A stretch of DNA of 64,000 bases from Tepidicella baoligensis. GTDB lineage: Bacteria; Pseudomonadota; Gammaproteobacteria; Burkholderiales; Burkholderiaceae_C. Positions 11,949-20,902 of this stretch are shown piece after piece (the stretch's first letter is position 1; each line of letters opens with the position of its first letter). The notes below the pieces were generated by a model, which made no database searches, was not told the origin of the DNA, and saw nothing but the letters and a program-made list of their open reading frames with translations. A program made the position numbers and the translations under genes. Location: assembly GCF_013432195.1 (NCBI RefSeq), contig NZ_JACCDB010000001.1:521679-585678 (forward strand). Direction: 5' to 3'.

Positions 11949-12912
11949 GCGCTCCTCCTTCGATGCAGCCCAACAGGGCCTGGACTTCGGCGAGGGTGGC
12001 CGGATCGTACAGGGCGGCACTGGCCAGTTCGGCGTCGATGCGCTTGACCAGGCCGGCGAGCACTTTACCGGGACCACACTCCACCACCGTGGTGATGCCG
12101 CGCGCTTTGAGCGCCTGCACGCACTCGACCCAGCGCACCGGGCCAAAAGCCTGGCGGTACAAGGCATCGCGGATGCGGTCGGGGTCGGTTTCCACCGCCA
12201 CGTCGATGTTGTTGAGCACCGGGATCTGCGGCGCGGCGAACGTCGTGAGCGCCAGCTTCTCTTTCAGTCGTTCGGCGGCGGGCTTCATGAGGCTGGAATG
12301 GAACGGCGCCGACACCGGCAGCGGCAACGCACGCTTGGCACCGTTGGCCTTGAGCACCTCGCAGGCCTTCTCGACCGCGGCCTTGCTGCCGGCGATCACC
12401 GTCTGAGCCGGATCGTTGAAGTTCACGGCTTCGACCACCTCGCCGCTGCCGGGGGGAAAAGAGGCTTGGGCTTCGACACAGCCGGCGCGGACACGCTCGG
12501 CGTCCATGCCCAGAATGGCGGCCATCGCGCCCATGCCCACCGGCACCGCATCCTGCATCGCCTGCGCCCGAAAGCGCACCAACGGCGCGGCCTGAGCCAG
12601 CGTCAGCACACCGGCAGCCACCAAAGCGGAATACTCGCCCAGCGAATGCCCGGCCATCGCCGCCGGCAGTGCCCCGCCTGCCGCGCGCCAGACGCGCCAA
12701 GCGGCCACACCGGCCACCAGCATCACCGGCTGGGTGTTGGTGGTCAACGCCAGCACCTCTTTCGGGCCTTCATGGATCAGTCGGGCCACATCCTCGCCCA
12801 GGGCGTCGGAGGCCTCTTTCAAAGTCTCGGCCACCACTGGGTGGTCACCCCAGGCGTCGAGCATGCCCACCGACTGCGACCCCTGGCCGGGGAATACGAA
12901 CGCAAACGTCAT
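11941..12912 (-). CDS. fabD: Malonyl-CoA:ACP transacylase
   Basis: 323 residues, normal length is about 310. It transfers malonyl from CoA to ACP. The oxyanion-hole segment FPGQGSQ starts at residue 7 and the nucleophile is Ser90 in AGHSLGEY; the catalytic His is in PVSAPFHSSLM. AGGAGAAACAG precedes the ATG. It overlaps fabG by 8 bp at the 3' end and follows fabH by 32 bp. Confidence 0.98.
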   Translation of the reverse strand: MTFAFVFPGQGSQSVGMLDAWGDHPVVAETLKEASDALGEDVARLIHEGPKEVLALTTNTQPVMLVAGVAAWRVWRAAGGALPAAMAGHSLGEYSALVAAGVLTLAQAAPLVRFRAQAMQDAVPVGMGAMAAILGMDAERVRAGCVEAQASFPPGSGEVVEAVNFNDPAQTVIAGSKAAVEKACEVLKANGAKRALPLPVSAPFHSSLMKPAAERLKEKLALTTFAAPQIPVLNNIDVAVETDPDRIRDALYRQAFGPVRWVECVQALKARGITTVVECGPGKVLAGLVKRIDAELASAALYDPATLAEVQALLGCIEGGAHV

Positions 12913-12944
12913 CTGTTTCTCCTTTCGTTGCTCCCGGGGAACCC

Positions 12945-13964
12945 TCACAGGCGAACCAACACCGCCCCCCAGGTAAAGCCCCCGCCCACGCCCTCCAGCA
13001 TCAGCAACTGGCCGGGCCGCACCTGCCCGGCGCGCACGCCGTGGTCGAGCGCCAGCGGAATCGAAGCGGCCGAGGTGTTGCCGTGGTCGTGTACGGTGAC
13101 GACCACCTTGTCCATGGACAGCTTGAGCTTGCGCGCCGTGCTCTGCATGATGCGGATGTTCGCCTGATGCGGGATCAGCCAGTCGATGTCGGCGTCCACC
13201 ATGCCGGCCTTGGCCAGCGTAGCGCGGGCGGCATCTTCCAAAAGCCCCACGGCCAGCTTGAATACCGCCTGACCGTCCATTTTGAGGAGCGGATCGCCCA
13301 GCACCTGCCCGCCGCTGACCGTGCCCGGCACACACAGGATGCCGGTGTGACGGCCATCGGCATGGATGTCGCTGGCCAGGACGGCCGGGCCGGAGCCGTC
13401 GTGTTCGGTGGCCTCCAGCACCACGGCGCCCGCGCCATCACCGAACAGCACACAGGTGGTGCGGTCGTTGAAATCGAGCAGGCGCGAAAACACCTCCGAG
13501 CCCACCACCAGCGCACGCTGTGCGGCGCCGGTCTGGATCATGGCATCGGCCACCGTGAGGGCGTAGATGAAGCCGCTGCACACCGCCTGCACGTCGAACG
13601 CTGCACCACCGGCCGCGTCGGCCTGCCCCTGGGCCTGCGCCACTTCCGACAGCTTGCGCTGCAGGATGGAAGCGGTGGAGGGGAACACCATGTCGGGCGT
13701 GGACGTGGCGACGATGATGAGATCGATGTCGCCCACCTGCCGCCCGGCGGCTTCCAGGGCCTTGAGGCAGGCCTGCAGGGCCAGGTCGCTGGCGTTGACG
13801 CCGTCGTCCGCGTAATGGCGGGCACGAATGCCGGTGCGCTCGACGATCCATTCGTCACTGGTCTCGACGCCCCGGGCCGCGAGCAGGGCCACCAGGTCGG
13901 CATTGGTCAGGCGCTTGGGCGGCAGATAGCTGCCGGTGCCGGTGATGCGGGAATAGCGTTTCAT
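12945..13964 (-). CDS. fabH: 3-oxoacyl-[acyl-carrier-protein] synthase III
   Basis: 339 residues, slightly longer than E. coli FabH (317). It starts fatty acid synthesis by condensing acetyl-CoA with malonyl-ACP. Cys129 (VCSGF) is the nucleophile, His and Asn come from IPHQANIRI and HDHGNTSAA. About 15 extra Ala/Gly-rich residues lie just before the active-site cysteine (positions 108-122), a common feature of betaproteobacterial FabH. The start giving [16 protein letters not shown] is chosen by homology; a GTG- or ATG-initiated extension of 12 residues upstream is possible. Confidence 0.97.
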   Translation of the reverse strand: MKRYSRITGTGSYLPPKRLTNADLVALLAARGVETSDEWIVERTGIRARHYADDGVNASDLALQACLKALEAAGRQVGDIDLIIVATSTPDMVFPSTASILQRKLSEVAQAQGQADAAGGAAFDVQAVCSGFIYALTVADAMIQTGAAQRALVVGSEVFSRLLDFNDRTTCVLFGDGAGAVVLEATEHDGSGPAVLASDIHADGRHTGILCVPGTVSGGQVLGDPLLKMDGQAVFKLAVGLLEDAARATLAKAGMVDADIDWLIPHQANIRIMQSTARKLKLSMDKVVVTVHDHGNTSAASIPLALDHGVRAGQVRPGQLLMLEGVGGGFTWGAVLVRL

Positions 13965-14000
13965 AGAATGCGTGTTCAGATGCCGGACCGCAGCCGGCAT

Positions 14001-15053
14001 TCAGGAGTTCGGAGCCGGGACGGCATCGGCCTCGGCGGTCGACATCAGCGGAGCCGCCCGGGCGATGCGGGCACGCACCCGCTCCAGCAATTGGTTACGG
14101 GCCGCATCATACGCGCGAACCAGGGCCTGCTCGAACGCGTAAGCGTCGGCCGACCCGTGGCTCTTGAACACCAGGCCGCGCAAACCCAGCAACGCCGCGC
14201 CGTTGTAGCGGCGGTGGTCCACCCGGTGCTTGAAGGAGGTCAGCACCGGGGAGGACACCAGGGCCGCGAAACGGGTGTACCAGCTGCGGGAAAACTCCTC
14301 GCGAATGAAGCCACCGATCATGCTGGCCAGCCCTTCGCTGGCCTTGAGCGCCACATTACCGACAAAACCGTCGCAGACCACGATGTCCGTCGTGCCCTTG
14401 AACAGATCGTTGCCTTCGACATTGCCGTGGAAGTTCAGGTCGCCGCGCTCGGCGGCCTGGCGCAACAACTGACCGGCTTGCTTGATCACGTCGTTGCCCT
14501 TGATCACCTCTTCACCGATGTTGAGCAACCCGACCGTGGGGGCTTTCTTGCCGCCCGCAGCCACCAGGGCCGACCCCATCACCGCGAATTGCAAGAGATG
14601 TTCGGCCGTGCAGTCCACGTTGGCACCCAGATCGAGCACCGTGGTGGCCTGCCCTTTGACGTTGGGCATCTGAGAGGCGATGGCGGGCCGGTCGATGCCT
14701 TCGAGCGTTTTCAGAACATAGCGGGCAATGGCCATCAACGCCCCGGTGTTGCCGGCCGAGACGGCCACTTGAGCCGCGCCCTCCTTGACCTGGGTGATGG
14801 CGACCCGCATGGACGAATCCTTCTTGCGGCGCAAGGCCACTTCCACCGGATCGTCCATGGCCACGACTTCGCTGGCCGGCACGACCGCGCACCGAGCCGG
14901 ATCCAACCCCGCCGGCAGAGGGAGCAGCGCTTCGGACTGCCCCACCAAGATCAGCCGCGCATCCGGATGGGCCGCCTGGAAGGCCGCACACGCAGGCAGG
15001 GTGACAGCCAGTCCATGGTCACCCCCCATGCAATCCACCGCGATGGTGATCAT
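14001..15053 (-). CDS. plsX: Phosphate acyltransferase PlsX
   Basis: 350 residues. PlsX converts acyl-ACP to acyl-phosphate, the donor for PlsY in phosphatidic acid synthesis. The N-terminus [13 protein letters not shown] is the family hallmark, with further conserved blocks NTGALMA and [10 protein letters not shown]. It is peripheral to the membrane. It lies between rpmF and fabH; a strong hairpin separates it from rpmF. Confidence 0.97.
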   Translation of the reverse strand: MITIAVDCMGGDHGLAVTLPACAAFQAAHPDARLILVGQSEALLPLPAGLDPARCAVVPASEVVAMDDPVEVALRRKKDSSMRVAITQVKEGAAQVAVSAGNTGALMAIARYVLKTLEGIDRPAIASQMPNVKGQATTVLDLGANVDCTAEHLLQFAVMGSALVAAGGKKAPTVGLLNIGEEVIKGNDVIKQAGQLLRQAAERGDLNFHGNVEGNDLFKGTTDIVVCDGFVGNVALKASEGLASMIGGFIREEFSRSWYTRFAALVSSPVLTSFKHRVDHRRYNGAALLGLRGLVFKSHGSADAYAFEQALVRAYDAARNQLLERVRARIARAAPLMSTAEADAVPAPNS

Positions 15054-15104
15054 GGACAGTCTTTCAGACGGTTATGCACAGCGCCAGGAACGCCAGCCCC
15101 AGAC

Positions 15105-15135
15105 ACAAAAGGCCCGCATGAGGCATGCGGGCCTT
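15105..15135 (-). terminator. Strong hairpin between rpmF and plsX
   Basis: A perfect 12 bp stem (15109-15120 with 15124-15135, 3-nt loop) with the minus-strand transcript continuing into TTTTGTGTC. It has the form of an intrinsic terminator after rpmF, although the T-run is short. It would reduce readthrough from the ribosomal protein gene into the fab genes and so adjust their ratio. Confidence 0.7.
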
Positions 15136-15177
15136 CATGACCAGCCGCACCCAGCGGGCGCAGGCCGGCACGCGGAA

Positions 15178-15360
15178 TCAGGCCTCGGATTTGTTCTTCA
15201 GCACCTGACGGCCACGGTAGAAGCCGTTGGGGCTGACGTGGTGACGCAGATGCACCTCGCCAGTGGTCGGCTCGACAGCGATGCCCGGCACCGACAGAGC
15301 GTTGTGCGAACGGTGCATGCCGCGCTTGGAAGGAGACTTTTTGTTTTGCTGGACAGCCAT
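15178..15360 (-). CDS. rpmF: 50S ribosomal protein L32
   Basis: 60 residues, very basic. The start [20 protein letters not shown] is diagnostic for L32, and the rest ([15 protein letters not shown]) matches the C-terminal half. A CAGGAG Shine-Dalgarno lies 6 bp before the ATG. It is a component of the large subunit near the peptidyl-transferase region. Upstream yceD and downstream plsX are its standard neighbours in proteobacteria. Confidence 0.98.
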   Translation of the reverse strand: MAVQQNKKSPSKRGMHRSHNALSVPGIAVEPTTGEVHLRHHVSPNGFYRGRQVLKNKSEA

Positions 15361-15510
15361 GGTCGGCTCCTGTGAAAAAAGCTGGGGCCTCGCGGCCTGA
15401 AAACCCAAAGAAAAACGGACGACATTCAACTGCACCAGCCGGAATTTGTCTCTTCAGACCAGCGCGAAACCCTGCATTATACCCAGTCAGGCAACAAACG
15501 TCCAAACCCC

Positions 15511-16104
15511 TCACGAACGCCCCTCCCCTTCGGGGCCACCGCGCACGCCCTTCCCCTTCAGGGCCGACAGCGCCGCGAACGGATTCGGACGCACGCTCTG
15601 CTCAAAGCCGTCGTCCACCGCCTCGGTGGGCAAGGCCTGCGGGCACACGTCATGCATGGGCACCAGCGGCAAGGCCAGGATCAGCTCGTCCTCGATGAGC
15701 TCCTGCAGGTTCAAGCGCGGCGTCCAGACCAGCAAATCCTCCTCGGCTTCGTCGTCCTCGGCCTCGGCCGTGGCCTCGTCGGCGACGAAACGGAACCAGC
15801 GATCGACCTCGAGCGTCTCCAGATACACCGACAGACAGCGCTGGCACACCTGCGGCACCCGCCCGGTCAAGCACAGACGCAGCCAGACCTGCTCCGCCCC
15901 GCCCAGGGGCATGCGGACGTCCCCGCGCACCTGCCAGTTCAGCGCCAGAGGCGGTGCGTCGGCCGGCTGCGTCCATGCGGGGGCATCTGCCTGCCAGCGT
16001 TGCAGATCCGCCAGACGGATGACACCCGAGAACACCTCACCGGAACGCGCCAACTGACGCACATCCAGCGCCTGGACAGACAACACGGGGGAACTTGTGG
16101 ACAT
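15511..16104 (-). CDS. yceD: YceD family protein (DUF177), 23S rRNA accumulation protein
   Basis: 197 residues. A conserved cysteine pair QVCQRCL at about residues 94-100 is typical of YceD, followed by an acidic region and a segment PRLNLQELIEDELILALPLVPMH, the family core (given in parts). YceD has been linked to 23S rRNA accumulation in E. coli and is nearly always encoded before rpmF, as here. The start used (MSTSSPVLSV) lies 39 bp from the divergently transcribed ChaC gene. A longer frame would run into that gene. Confidence 0.9.
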   Translation of the reverse strand: MSTSSPVLSVQALDVRQLARSGEVFSGVIRLADLQRWQADAPAWTQPADAPPLALNWQVRGDVRMPLGGAEQVWLRLCLTGRVPQVCQRCLSVYLETLEVDRWFRFVADEATAEAEDDEAEEDLLVWTPRLNLQELIEDELILALPLVPMHDVCPQALPTEAVDDGFEQSVRPNPFAALSALKGKGVRGGPEGEGRS

Positions 16105-16143
16105 GGGTCGGGTATGAATAATGCTTGTTGATTCTAAATTCGA

Positions 16144-16761
16144 ATGTCCGAAACCGCTCACCCCCATTCCGCCGCCGAGGCAAGCATGCGCTGCTCACAA
16201 GCCATGCTGCGCCAAGCCATGGGCCAATGGCAGGCCATGGGCCACCCTGACCTGTGGTTGTTCGCCTACGGCTCGCTGATCTGGAAAACGGAATTCCCGG
16301 TGATCGAGCGGCGCTTGGCCACGGTGCATGGCTACCACCGCGCCCTCAAGATGTGGAGCCGCGTCAACCGAGGCACGCCGCAACGCCCGGGCCTGGTGTT
16401 CGCCCTGCTGCCTGGCGGCAGCTGTCAGGGTATCGCACTGCGCGTGCCCGCCGCCGATGTGCCGCAGATGCTGCCCCGGCTCTGGGAGCGAGAAATGCCC
16501 AACCCGGTGTACGACCCCCGTTGGTTGCGTTGCCGCACACCGCAGGGGCCCGTCACCGCGCTGGCGTTCACGCTGTCGCGGCGCAGCCCGAACTTCACCG
16601 GGGAACTGCCAGCACAAGAATTGCAGCACATCTTCCGGCATGCGCAGGGCCGCTATGGAACGACTCTGGACTACGCCCGGCAAACGCTGGAGCAGTTGCG
16701 CGCGCTGGGCATCCGCGACCGGGCGCTGGAGCGGCTGCTGCACCACGGGCGCGGTCTGTGA
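16144..16761 (+). CDS. ChaC-like gamma-glutamylcyclotransferase
   Basis: 205 residues. The fold signature FAYGSLIW is at residues 40-47 and the acid catalytic region [10 protein letters not shown] at about 114-123; these match the ChaC family, which cleaves glutathione to 5-oxoproline and Cys-Gly. The gene starts only 39 bp from yceD on the opposite strand. No Shine-Dalgarno precedes the first ATG, so the message may be leaderless, or translation may start at Met15 or Met21. It is followed 43 bp later by pdxH. Confidence 0.88.
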   Translation: MSETAHPHSAAEASMRCSQAMLRQAMGQWQAMGHPDLWLFAYGSLIWKTEFPVIERRLATVHGYHRALKMWSRVNRGTPQRPGLVFALLPGGSCQGIALRVPAADVPQMLPRLWEREMPNPVYDPRWLRCRTPQGPVTALAFTLSRRSPNFTGELPAQELQHIFRHAQGRYGTTLDYARQTLEQLRALGIRDRALERLLHHGRGL

Positions 16762-16804
16762 AAGCTCGCGGCACGCGGGCAGGCGACCGTGCCATACTTT
16801 GGGC

Positions 16805-17437
16805 ATGAACATCGCCGACCTGCGCAAGAGCTACGAAAAGGCCGAACTCAGCGAAGAAGCCTCCCACCCCGACCCGTTGCGGCAATTCGACCAATGGTTC
16901 AACGAAGCCCTCAAGAGCGAGCTGCCCGAACCCAACGCCATGACGCTGGCGACCGTGGCCAGCGACCTGCGCCCCAGCACCCGTGTGGTGCTGATCAAGG
17001 GGTATGACGAGCGCGGCATCGTCTGGTACACCAACTACAACAGCCGCAAGGGGCAGGAACTGGCCGGCAACCCTTGGGCCGCGCTCCAGTTCCACTGGGT
17101 CGAGCTGGAGCGGGTGGTGCGCATCGAAGGCCGGGTGGAACAGGTCAGCCCCGAGGAAAGCGACGCCTACTTTCACAGCCGCCCGCTGGACAGCCGCATC
17201 GGCGCCTGGGCCAGCCCGCAAAGCCAGGTCATCGCCGGGCGCAGCGTTCTGGTGGCCAACGCCGCGAAGTTCGGCGCCCAGTTCCTGCTCCATCCGCCCC
17301 GCCCCCCTCATTGGGGCGGCTACCGCCTGCGCCCCGACCGCTGGGAATTTTGGCAAGGCCGCCAGAGCCGCTTGCACGACCGGCTGCGTTACCGGCAGGA
17401 AGGCGGCACCTGGGTTCGGGAACGGCTCGCGCCCTGA
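16805..17437 (+). CDS. pdxH: Pyridoxamine 5'-phosphate oxidase
   Basis: 210 residues. PdxH oxidises PNP and PMP to pyridoxal 5'-phosphate using FMN. The N-terminal [39 protein letters not shown] (parts of which bind FMN) and the C-terminal [18 protein letters not shown] box are characteristic. The dimerisation segment PHWGGYRL is present. It is converging with folK, with 27 bp between the stop codons and no obvious terminator. Confidence 0.97.
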   Translation: MNIADLRKSYEKAELSEEASHPDPLRQFDQWFNEALKSELPEPNAMTLATVASDLRPSTRVVLIKGYDERGIVWYTNYNSRKGQELAGNPWAALQFHWVELERVVRIEGRVEQVSPEESDAYFHSRPLDSRIGAWASPQSQVIAGRSVLVANAAKFGAQFLLHPPRPPHWGGYRLRPDRWEFWQGRQSRLHDRLRYRQEGGTWVRERLAP

Positions 17438-17464
17438 AAGCCCCCCAGAACACCGGTTCCGGGC

Positions 17465-17938
17465 TCAGGGCAGGCGCTCGATGGCCTGGTCCGCCACCGC
17501 CGCGAGGTCCGCGGCGTCCACCCGTGCGGGGTCCAGCTCCTGCAAGGGCCGCAGCACAAAGGCCCGCTGCCGCCAGCGGGGATGGGGCACCGTGAGGTCC
17601 GGGGATGCGATGCGTGCGCTGCCGTACAGCAGCACATCCAGGTCCAGCGTGCGCGGGGCGTTGCGGTAAGGGCGCTGCCGGCCGGCGGCCCGCTCCAGGG
17701 ATTGCAGCAGCGCCAGCAAGGCAGGGGCGGTCAGGGTGGTGCGCACCTCGGCGACGGCGTTGCAGTACCACGGCCCTGCGGCATCCACGGGCGCGCTGCG
17801 GTAGAACCCCGACGCGCGAACGCCCTGGATGCCCGCAGCCTGGCCGAGCCGGTCCAGCGCGAGCCGCAAAGCCGCCACCGGGTCGCCCAGGTTGGCCCCC
17901 AGGCCGACATAGGCCGTGACCTCCCCGCGGCGTGTCAT
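17465..17938 (-). CDS. folK: 2-amino-4-hydroxy-6-hydroxymethyldihydropteridine pyrophosphokinase
   Basis: 157 residues, normal length. HPPK transfers pyrophosphate from ATP to the pterin in folate synthesis. YVGLGANLGDP at the N-terminus, FYRSAPVD, then the signature RTLDLDVLLYG and PHPRWRQRAFVL are all in order. It overlaps the pcnB stop by 4 bp (ATGA), and the pcnB-folK pair is standard in gamma- and betaproteobacteria. Confidence 0.97.
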   Translation of the reverse strand: MTRRGEVTAYVGLGANLGDPVAALRLALDRLGQAAGIQGVRASGFYRSAPVDAAGPWYCNAVAEVRTTLTAPALLALLQSLERAAGRQRPYRNAPRTLDLDVLLYGSARIASPDLTVPHPRWRQRAFVLRPLQELDPARVDAADLAAVADQAIERLP

Positions 17939-19518
17939 GCTGCGGCGGCCGGGCCACCCTCGCCAGCCGAACCGGCGGGCTTGCGACGCCGGCGACGGCG
18001 CTTCTTGGGGGCGGCATCCGGCCCGTCGGGCGCATCGGCGGACGGCTCAGGGGCGTCTGGCGCCTGCGCCTCATCGGCCGCCACGCGCTGCACCCGCCCT
18101 GTCGCCTTGCCACCGCGCGCCCCCGCGGCCTTGCCGGCCGCGCGGCTGCGTTGCTGCTCCAGGCGCACGGCCTCGACCATGTCGCGGCGCACGGCTTCAC
18201 TGGCGGTGCTGAACGTCTCCCACCAGTGGGACAGCTCCTCCTCCAGTTCGCCCACCTGGGCCCGCAGGCGCAGAAAATCGAAGCCGGCCCGGAAGCGGGG
18301 CTGCTCGGCCAGGGTAAATGGGCTCTGGCCGACACGCTTCTCGAAGCGCGGCTGCATCATCCAGATTTCGCGCATGTCGGCGCCCAGCTTGCCTCGGCCG
18401 GACACATCGCCGATGCGGGCTTCGAACACCTCGTCCACGGCCTGCTGCAACGCCGGAAAGGGCGGCACCTTGGCGTTCTGGCGTTTCTGCCAGCCGTCGC
18501 GCACGTCGCTCCAGAGCACGCAGGCCAGCAAGAAGCTGGGCGCCACGGGCTTGCCCTCGGCCACGCGGCGGTCGGTGTCCAGCAAGGCGGCCTTGACGAA
18601 AGGCTCGTCGGCACGCTGCACCACCAGATCCAGCAACGGGTAGATGCCCTTGGCCAGCCCCGTGGCCTTGAGCTGCTCGATGCTGGCCAGCGCATGGCCG
18701 GTTTGCAGCAGCTTGAGCATCTCGTCGAAGAGGCGGCTCTGGGGCACGTCGGCGAGCAATGGCAGGGAAGCGGCCAGCGGCGCGCGGGTCTTGGCATCGA
18801 GTTGGAAACCGAGGCCGTTGAGTTTGGCGCCAAAGCGCACGGCGCGGATGATGCGCACCGGATCCTCGCGGTAGCGGGCCGCCGGGTCCCCGATCATGCG
18901 CAGCACGCGCTTCTTGGCGTCGCGGATGCCATGGTGAAAATCGACCACGATCTCGGTTTCGGGATCGTAGTACATGGCGTTGATGGTGAAATCGCGGCGC
19001 GCGGCGTCCTGCTCGATCGGGCCCCAGACGTTGTCGCGCAGCACGCGCCCGCTGGCATCGACGGCATGCTTCATGCTCGCCAATTCCCCTTTGGCCGTGC
19101 GCTCATTGCCACTGACCTGCTCGGCAGCGGTGCTGTCCATATAGGCGCGGAACGTGGACACCTCGATGACCTCGTGCTCACGGCCGCGGCCGAACACCAC
19201 ATGCACGATGCGGAAGCGCCGGCCAATGATGAAGGCACGCCGGAACAGGGCCTTGACCTGTTCCGGGGTGGCATTGGTGGCCACGTCGAAGTCTTTGGGG
19301 CGCAGTCCCAGCAACAGGTCACGCACCGCACCCCCCACGATGTAAGCCTCGTAGCCAGCGCGCTTGAGGGTATGCACCACGTCCAGGGCGCGCCCATCCA
19401 CCAGCGACGGGTCGATGCCGTGCACGGTGGCGGGAACGTCCTCGCGTTTGCCGAAACGGGGCCTTTTGGCCCGGGAGGTGGCCTTGCCCAGCAGTTTGTC
19501 GATGAATGTCTTGATCAT
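17935..19518 (-). CDS. pcnB: Poly(A) polymerase I
   Basis: 527 residues. It adds poly(A) tails that promote RNA decay. The nucleotidyltransferase signature GGAVRDLLLG begins at residue 62 and the two catalytic aspartates are D76 and D78 in KDFDVA; RRDFTINAMYYD and the RNA-binding helical region follow. The last ~60 residues are a low-complexity Ala/Pro/Asp stretch ending in a KKRRRRRRK basic block, typical for PcnB and probably an RNA-binding tail. The start is coupled (ATGA) with the end of the upstream HAD gene. Confidence 0.96.
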   Translation of the reverse strand: MIKTFIDKLLGKATSRAKRPRFGKREDVPATVHGIDPSLVDGRALDVVHTLKRAGYEAYIVGGAVRDLLLGLRPKDFDVATNATPEQVKALFRRAFIIGRRFRIVHVVFGRGREHEVIEVSTFRAYMDSTAAEQVSGNERTAKGELASMKHAVDASGRVLRDNVWGPIEQDAARRDFTINAMYYDPETEIVVDFHHGIRDAKKRVLRMIGDPAARYREDPVRIIRAVRFGAKLNGLGFQLDAKTRAPLAASLPLLADVPQSRLFDEMLKLLQTGHALASIEQLKATGLAKGIYPLLDLVVQRADEPFVKAALLDTDRRVAEGKPVAPSFLLACVLWSDVRDGWQKRQNAKVPPFPALQQAVDEVFEARIGDVSGRGKLGADMREIWMMQPRFEKRVGQSPFTLAEQPRFRAGFDFLRLRAQVGELEEELSHWWETFSTASEAVRRDMVEAVRLEQQRSRAAGKAAGARGGKATGRVQRVAADEAQAPDAPEPSADAPDGPDAAPKKRRRRRRKPAGSAGEGGPAAAA

Positions 19519-20189
19519 GCGTGTTCCACAAACAGGTCGAGTATGCGCCAGCCCCGCTCACGAGCCATGGCCCGCAGGCCCTCGCTCGGGTTGGTGGCCA
19601 CGGGCACCGTCACCTTGTCCAGCAGGGGCAGGTCGTTGGTGGAATCGGAGTAGAAAGTGGTATGCACGTCGCCCCAGCCCAGGCCGCGCTCGGCCAGCCA
19701 GTGTTCGAGCCGCGTCACCTTGCCTTCACGGAAAGAGGGCGTGCCGGCAATCTCGCCGGTGTACCAGCCTTGGTCGTCACGGGCGAGCTCCACCGCGATC
19801 AGGTGCTCGACACCGAGCGCCCGGGCAATGGGGCGGGTGACGAATTCGTTGGTCGCGGTGATGATGATCACCTCGTCGCCCGCCTGCCGGTGCCCTTCGA
19901 CCAGGGCTCGGGCCGCGGGCAGCAGTTGCGGCTCGATCACCTCGCGCATGAAGCGCTCATGGGCCTCGGCCGCGGCGGCGGGGCCGCGTTCGCGAAACGC
20001 CTGGGTAGCGAAGCGCACGTAGGCGTGAATATCCAGTGCACCGGCCTGGTATTGGGCGAAGAACTCGTCGTTGCGGCGGGCGAATTCGACCGGATCGGTC
20101 CAGCCGATCCGGGTGGTGAATTCGCCCCAGCCGTAGTCGGAGTCCAGCGGCAGCAGGGTGTGGTCCAGGTCGAACAGGGCCAGTTTCAT
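19515..20189 (-). CDS. HAD-IB family phosphatase (SerB-like)
   Basis: 224 residues. Catalytic motif I is FDLDHTLL (nucleophile Asp7, acid Asp9), motif II is ITATN near residue 110, and motif III/IV is FYSDSTNDLPLL. This is the layout of HAD subfamily IB hydrolases, related to phosphoserine phosphatase; the substrate cannot be told from sequence. The start MKLALFDLD follows homologues; upstream in-frame codons have no support. It is coupled to pcnB and lies 26 bp after hda, so it belongs to the permease-hda-HAD-pcnB-folK run. Confidence 0.9.
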   Translation of the reverse strand: MKLALFDLDHTLLPLDSDYGWGEFTTRIGWTDPVEFARRNDEFFAQYQAGALDIHAYVRFATQAFRERGPAAAAEAHERFMREVIEPQLLPAARALVEGHRQAGDEVIIITATNEFVTRPIARALGVEHLIAVELARDDQGWYTGEIAGTPSFREGKVTRLEHWLAERGLGWGDVHTTFYSDSTNDLPLLDKVTVPVATNPSEGLRAMARERGWRILDLFVEHA

Positions 20190-20215
20190 CGATGCGTCTT
20201 TCGTATCCGGTCGGC

Positions 20216-20902
20216 TCAGCCAGCTTCGAGCATGGCCTTGATGAGCGCAATGGTGATGGCACGCTGCGTGCGCAAGGCGTAGCCGTCGAGTTGGTCCAGC
20301 AGGGCCATGAGGCTGCCCAGGTCGCGCGAAAAGCGGTTGAGCATGTAGTCCATGACCTCGTCGCTCAGAAACACCCCGCGCTCGTCGGCCGCGCGGCGCA
20401 GCACGCGGCGCCGGTCGGCTTCCGAGAGCGGCTGCAATTGGAACACATGCCCCCACCCCAGCCGGGTGCGCAGGTCCTCGCGGAGCAACAGGTCGGCTGG
20501 CGGACGGTCGGCCGCCGCCAGCACCCAGCGCGGCGCGCCTCGGGCCGGCGTCTGGGCATTCACGAACCAGTTGAAGGCAACCGCCTGCTGCTCAGCGGTG
20601 TAGAGCTGACAGTCGTCCAGCAACACCGCCACCCAGCCGTCATCGAAGGCGGGCACGGAGGCCGTACCGGCATCCAGCCAGCCGACCCGCCCGCCCTGCC
20701 CCTCCAGCGCCAGGCGCACGGCATGCAACAGGTGGGTTTTACCAACGCCGCTGCCACCCCACAAAAAGGTGGGTACCGGCGAGCGCAGGGGGTTGGCCGC
20801 CCAGAGGCGCAAATGGTTCAGGGCTTCGTGTGGGCCATGGGTCAGGAAATTGTCGAAGGAAGGCCGGGGGGCCAGCCCCATGTCGAGGACGAGCTGCTCC
20901 AT
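20216..20902 (-). CDS. hda: DnaA regulatory inactivator Hda homologue
   Basis: 228 residues. It is a DnaA-like AAA+ protein without the DNA-binding domain. The N-terminus has QLVLDM (3-8), matching the sliding-clamp binding motif that Hda uses to contact DnaN; the Walker A motif GGSGVGKTHLL is at 49-58, with LLDDCQ as Walker B. It would stimulate ATP hydrolysis by DnaA after replication starts. Its ATG overlaps the stop of the upstream permease gene by one base (TGATG), which indicates coupling. The order permease-hda downstream of divergent purM is conserved in Burkholderiales. Confidence 0.92.
   Translation of the reverse strand: MEQLVLDMGLAPRPSFDNFLTHGPHEALNHLRLWAANPLRSPVPTFLWGGSGVGKTHLLHAVRLALEGQGGRVGWLDAGTASVPAFDDGWVAVLLDDCQLYTAEQQAVAFNWFVNAQTPARGAPRWVLAAADRPPADLLLREDLRTRLGWGHVFQLQPLSEADRRRVLRRAADERGVFLSDEVMDYMLNRFSRDLGSLMALLDQLDGYALRTQRAITIALIKAMLEAG

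Noticed and set aside
12669..15140. A long open frame (over 800 codons) on the plus strand opposite fabD, fabH and plsX
   Set aside because: It is the mirror frame of GC-rich genes with clear catalytic motifs on the minus strand; the product is His/Gln/Arg-rich and has no domain.
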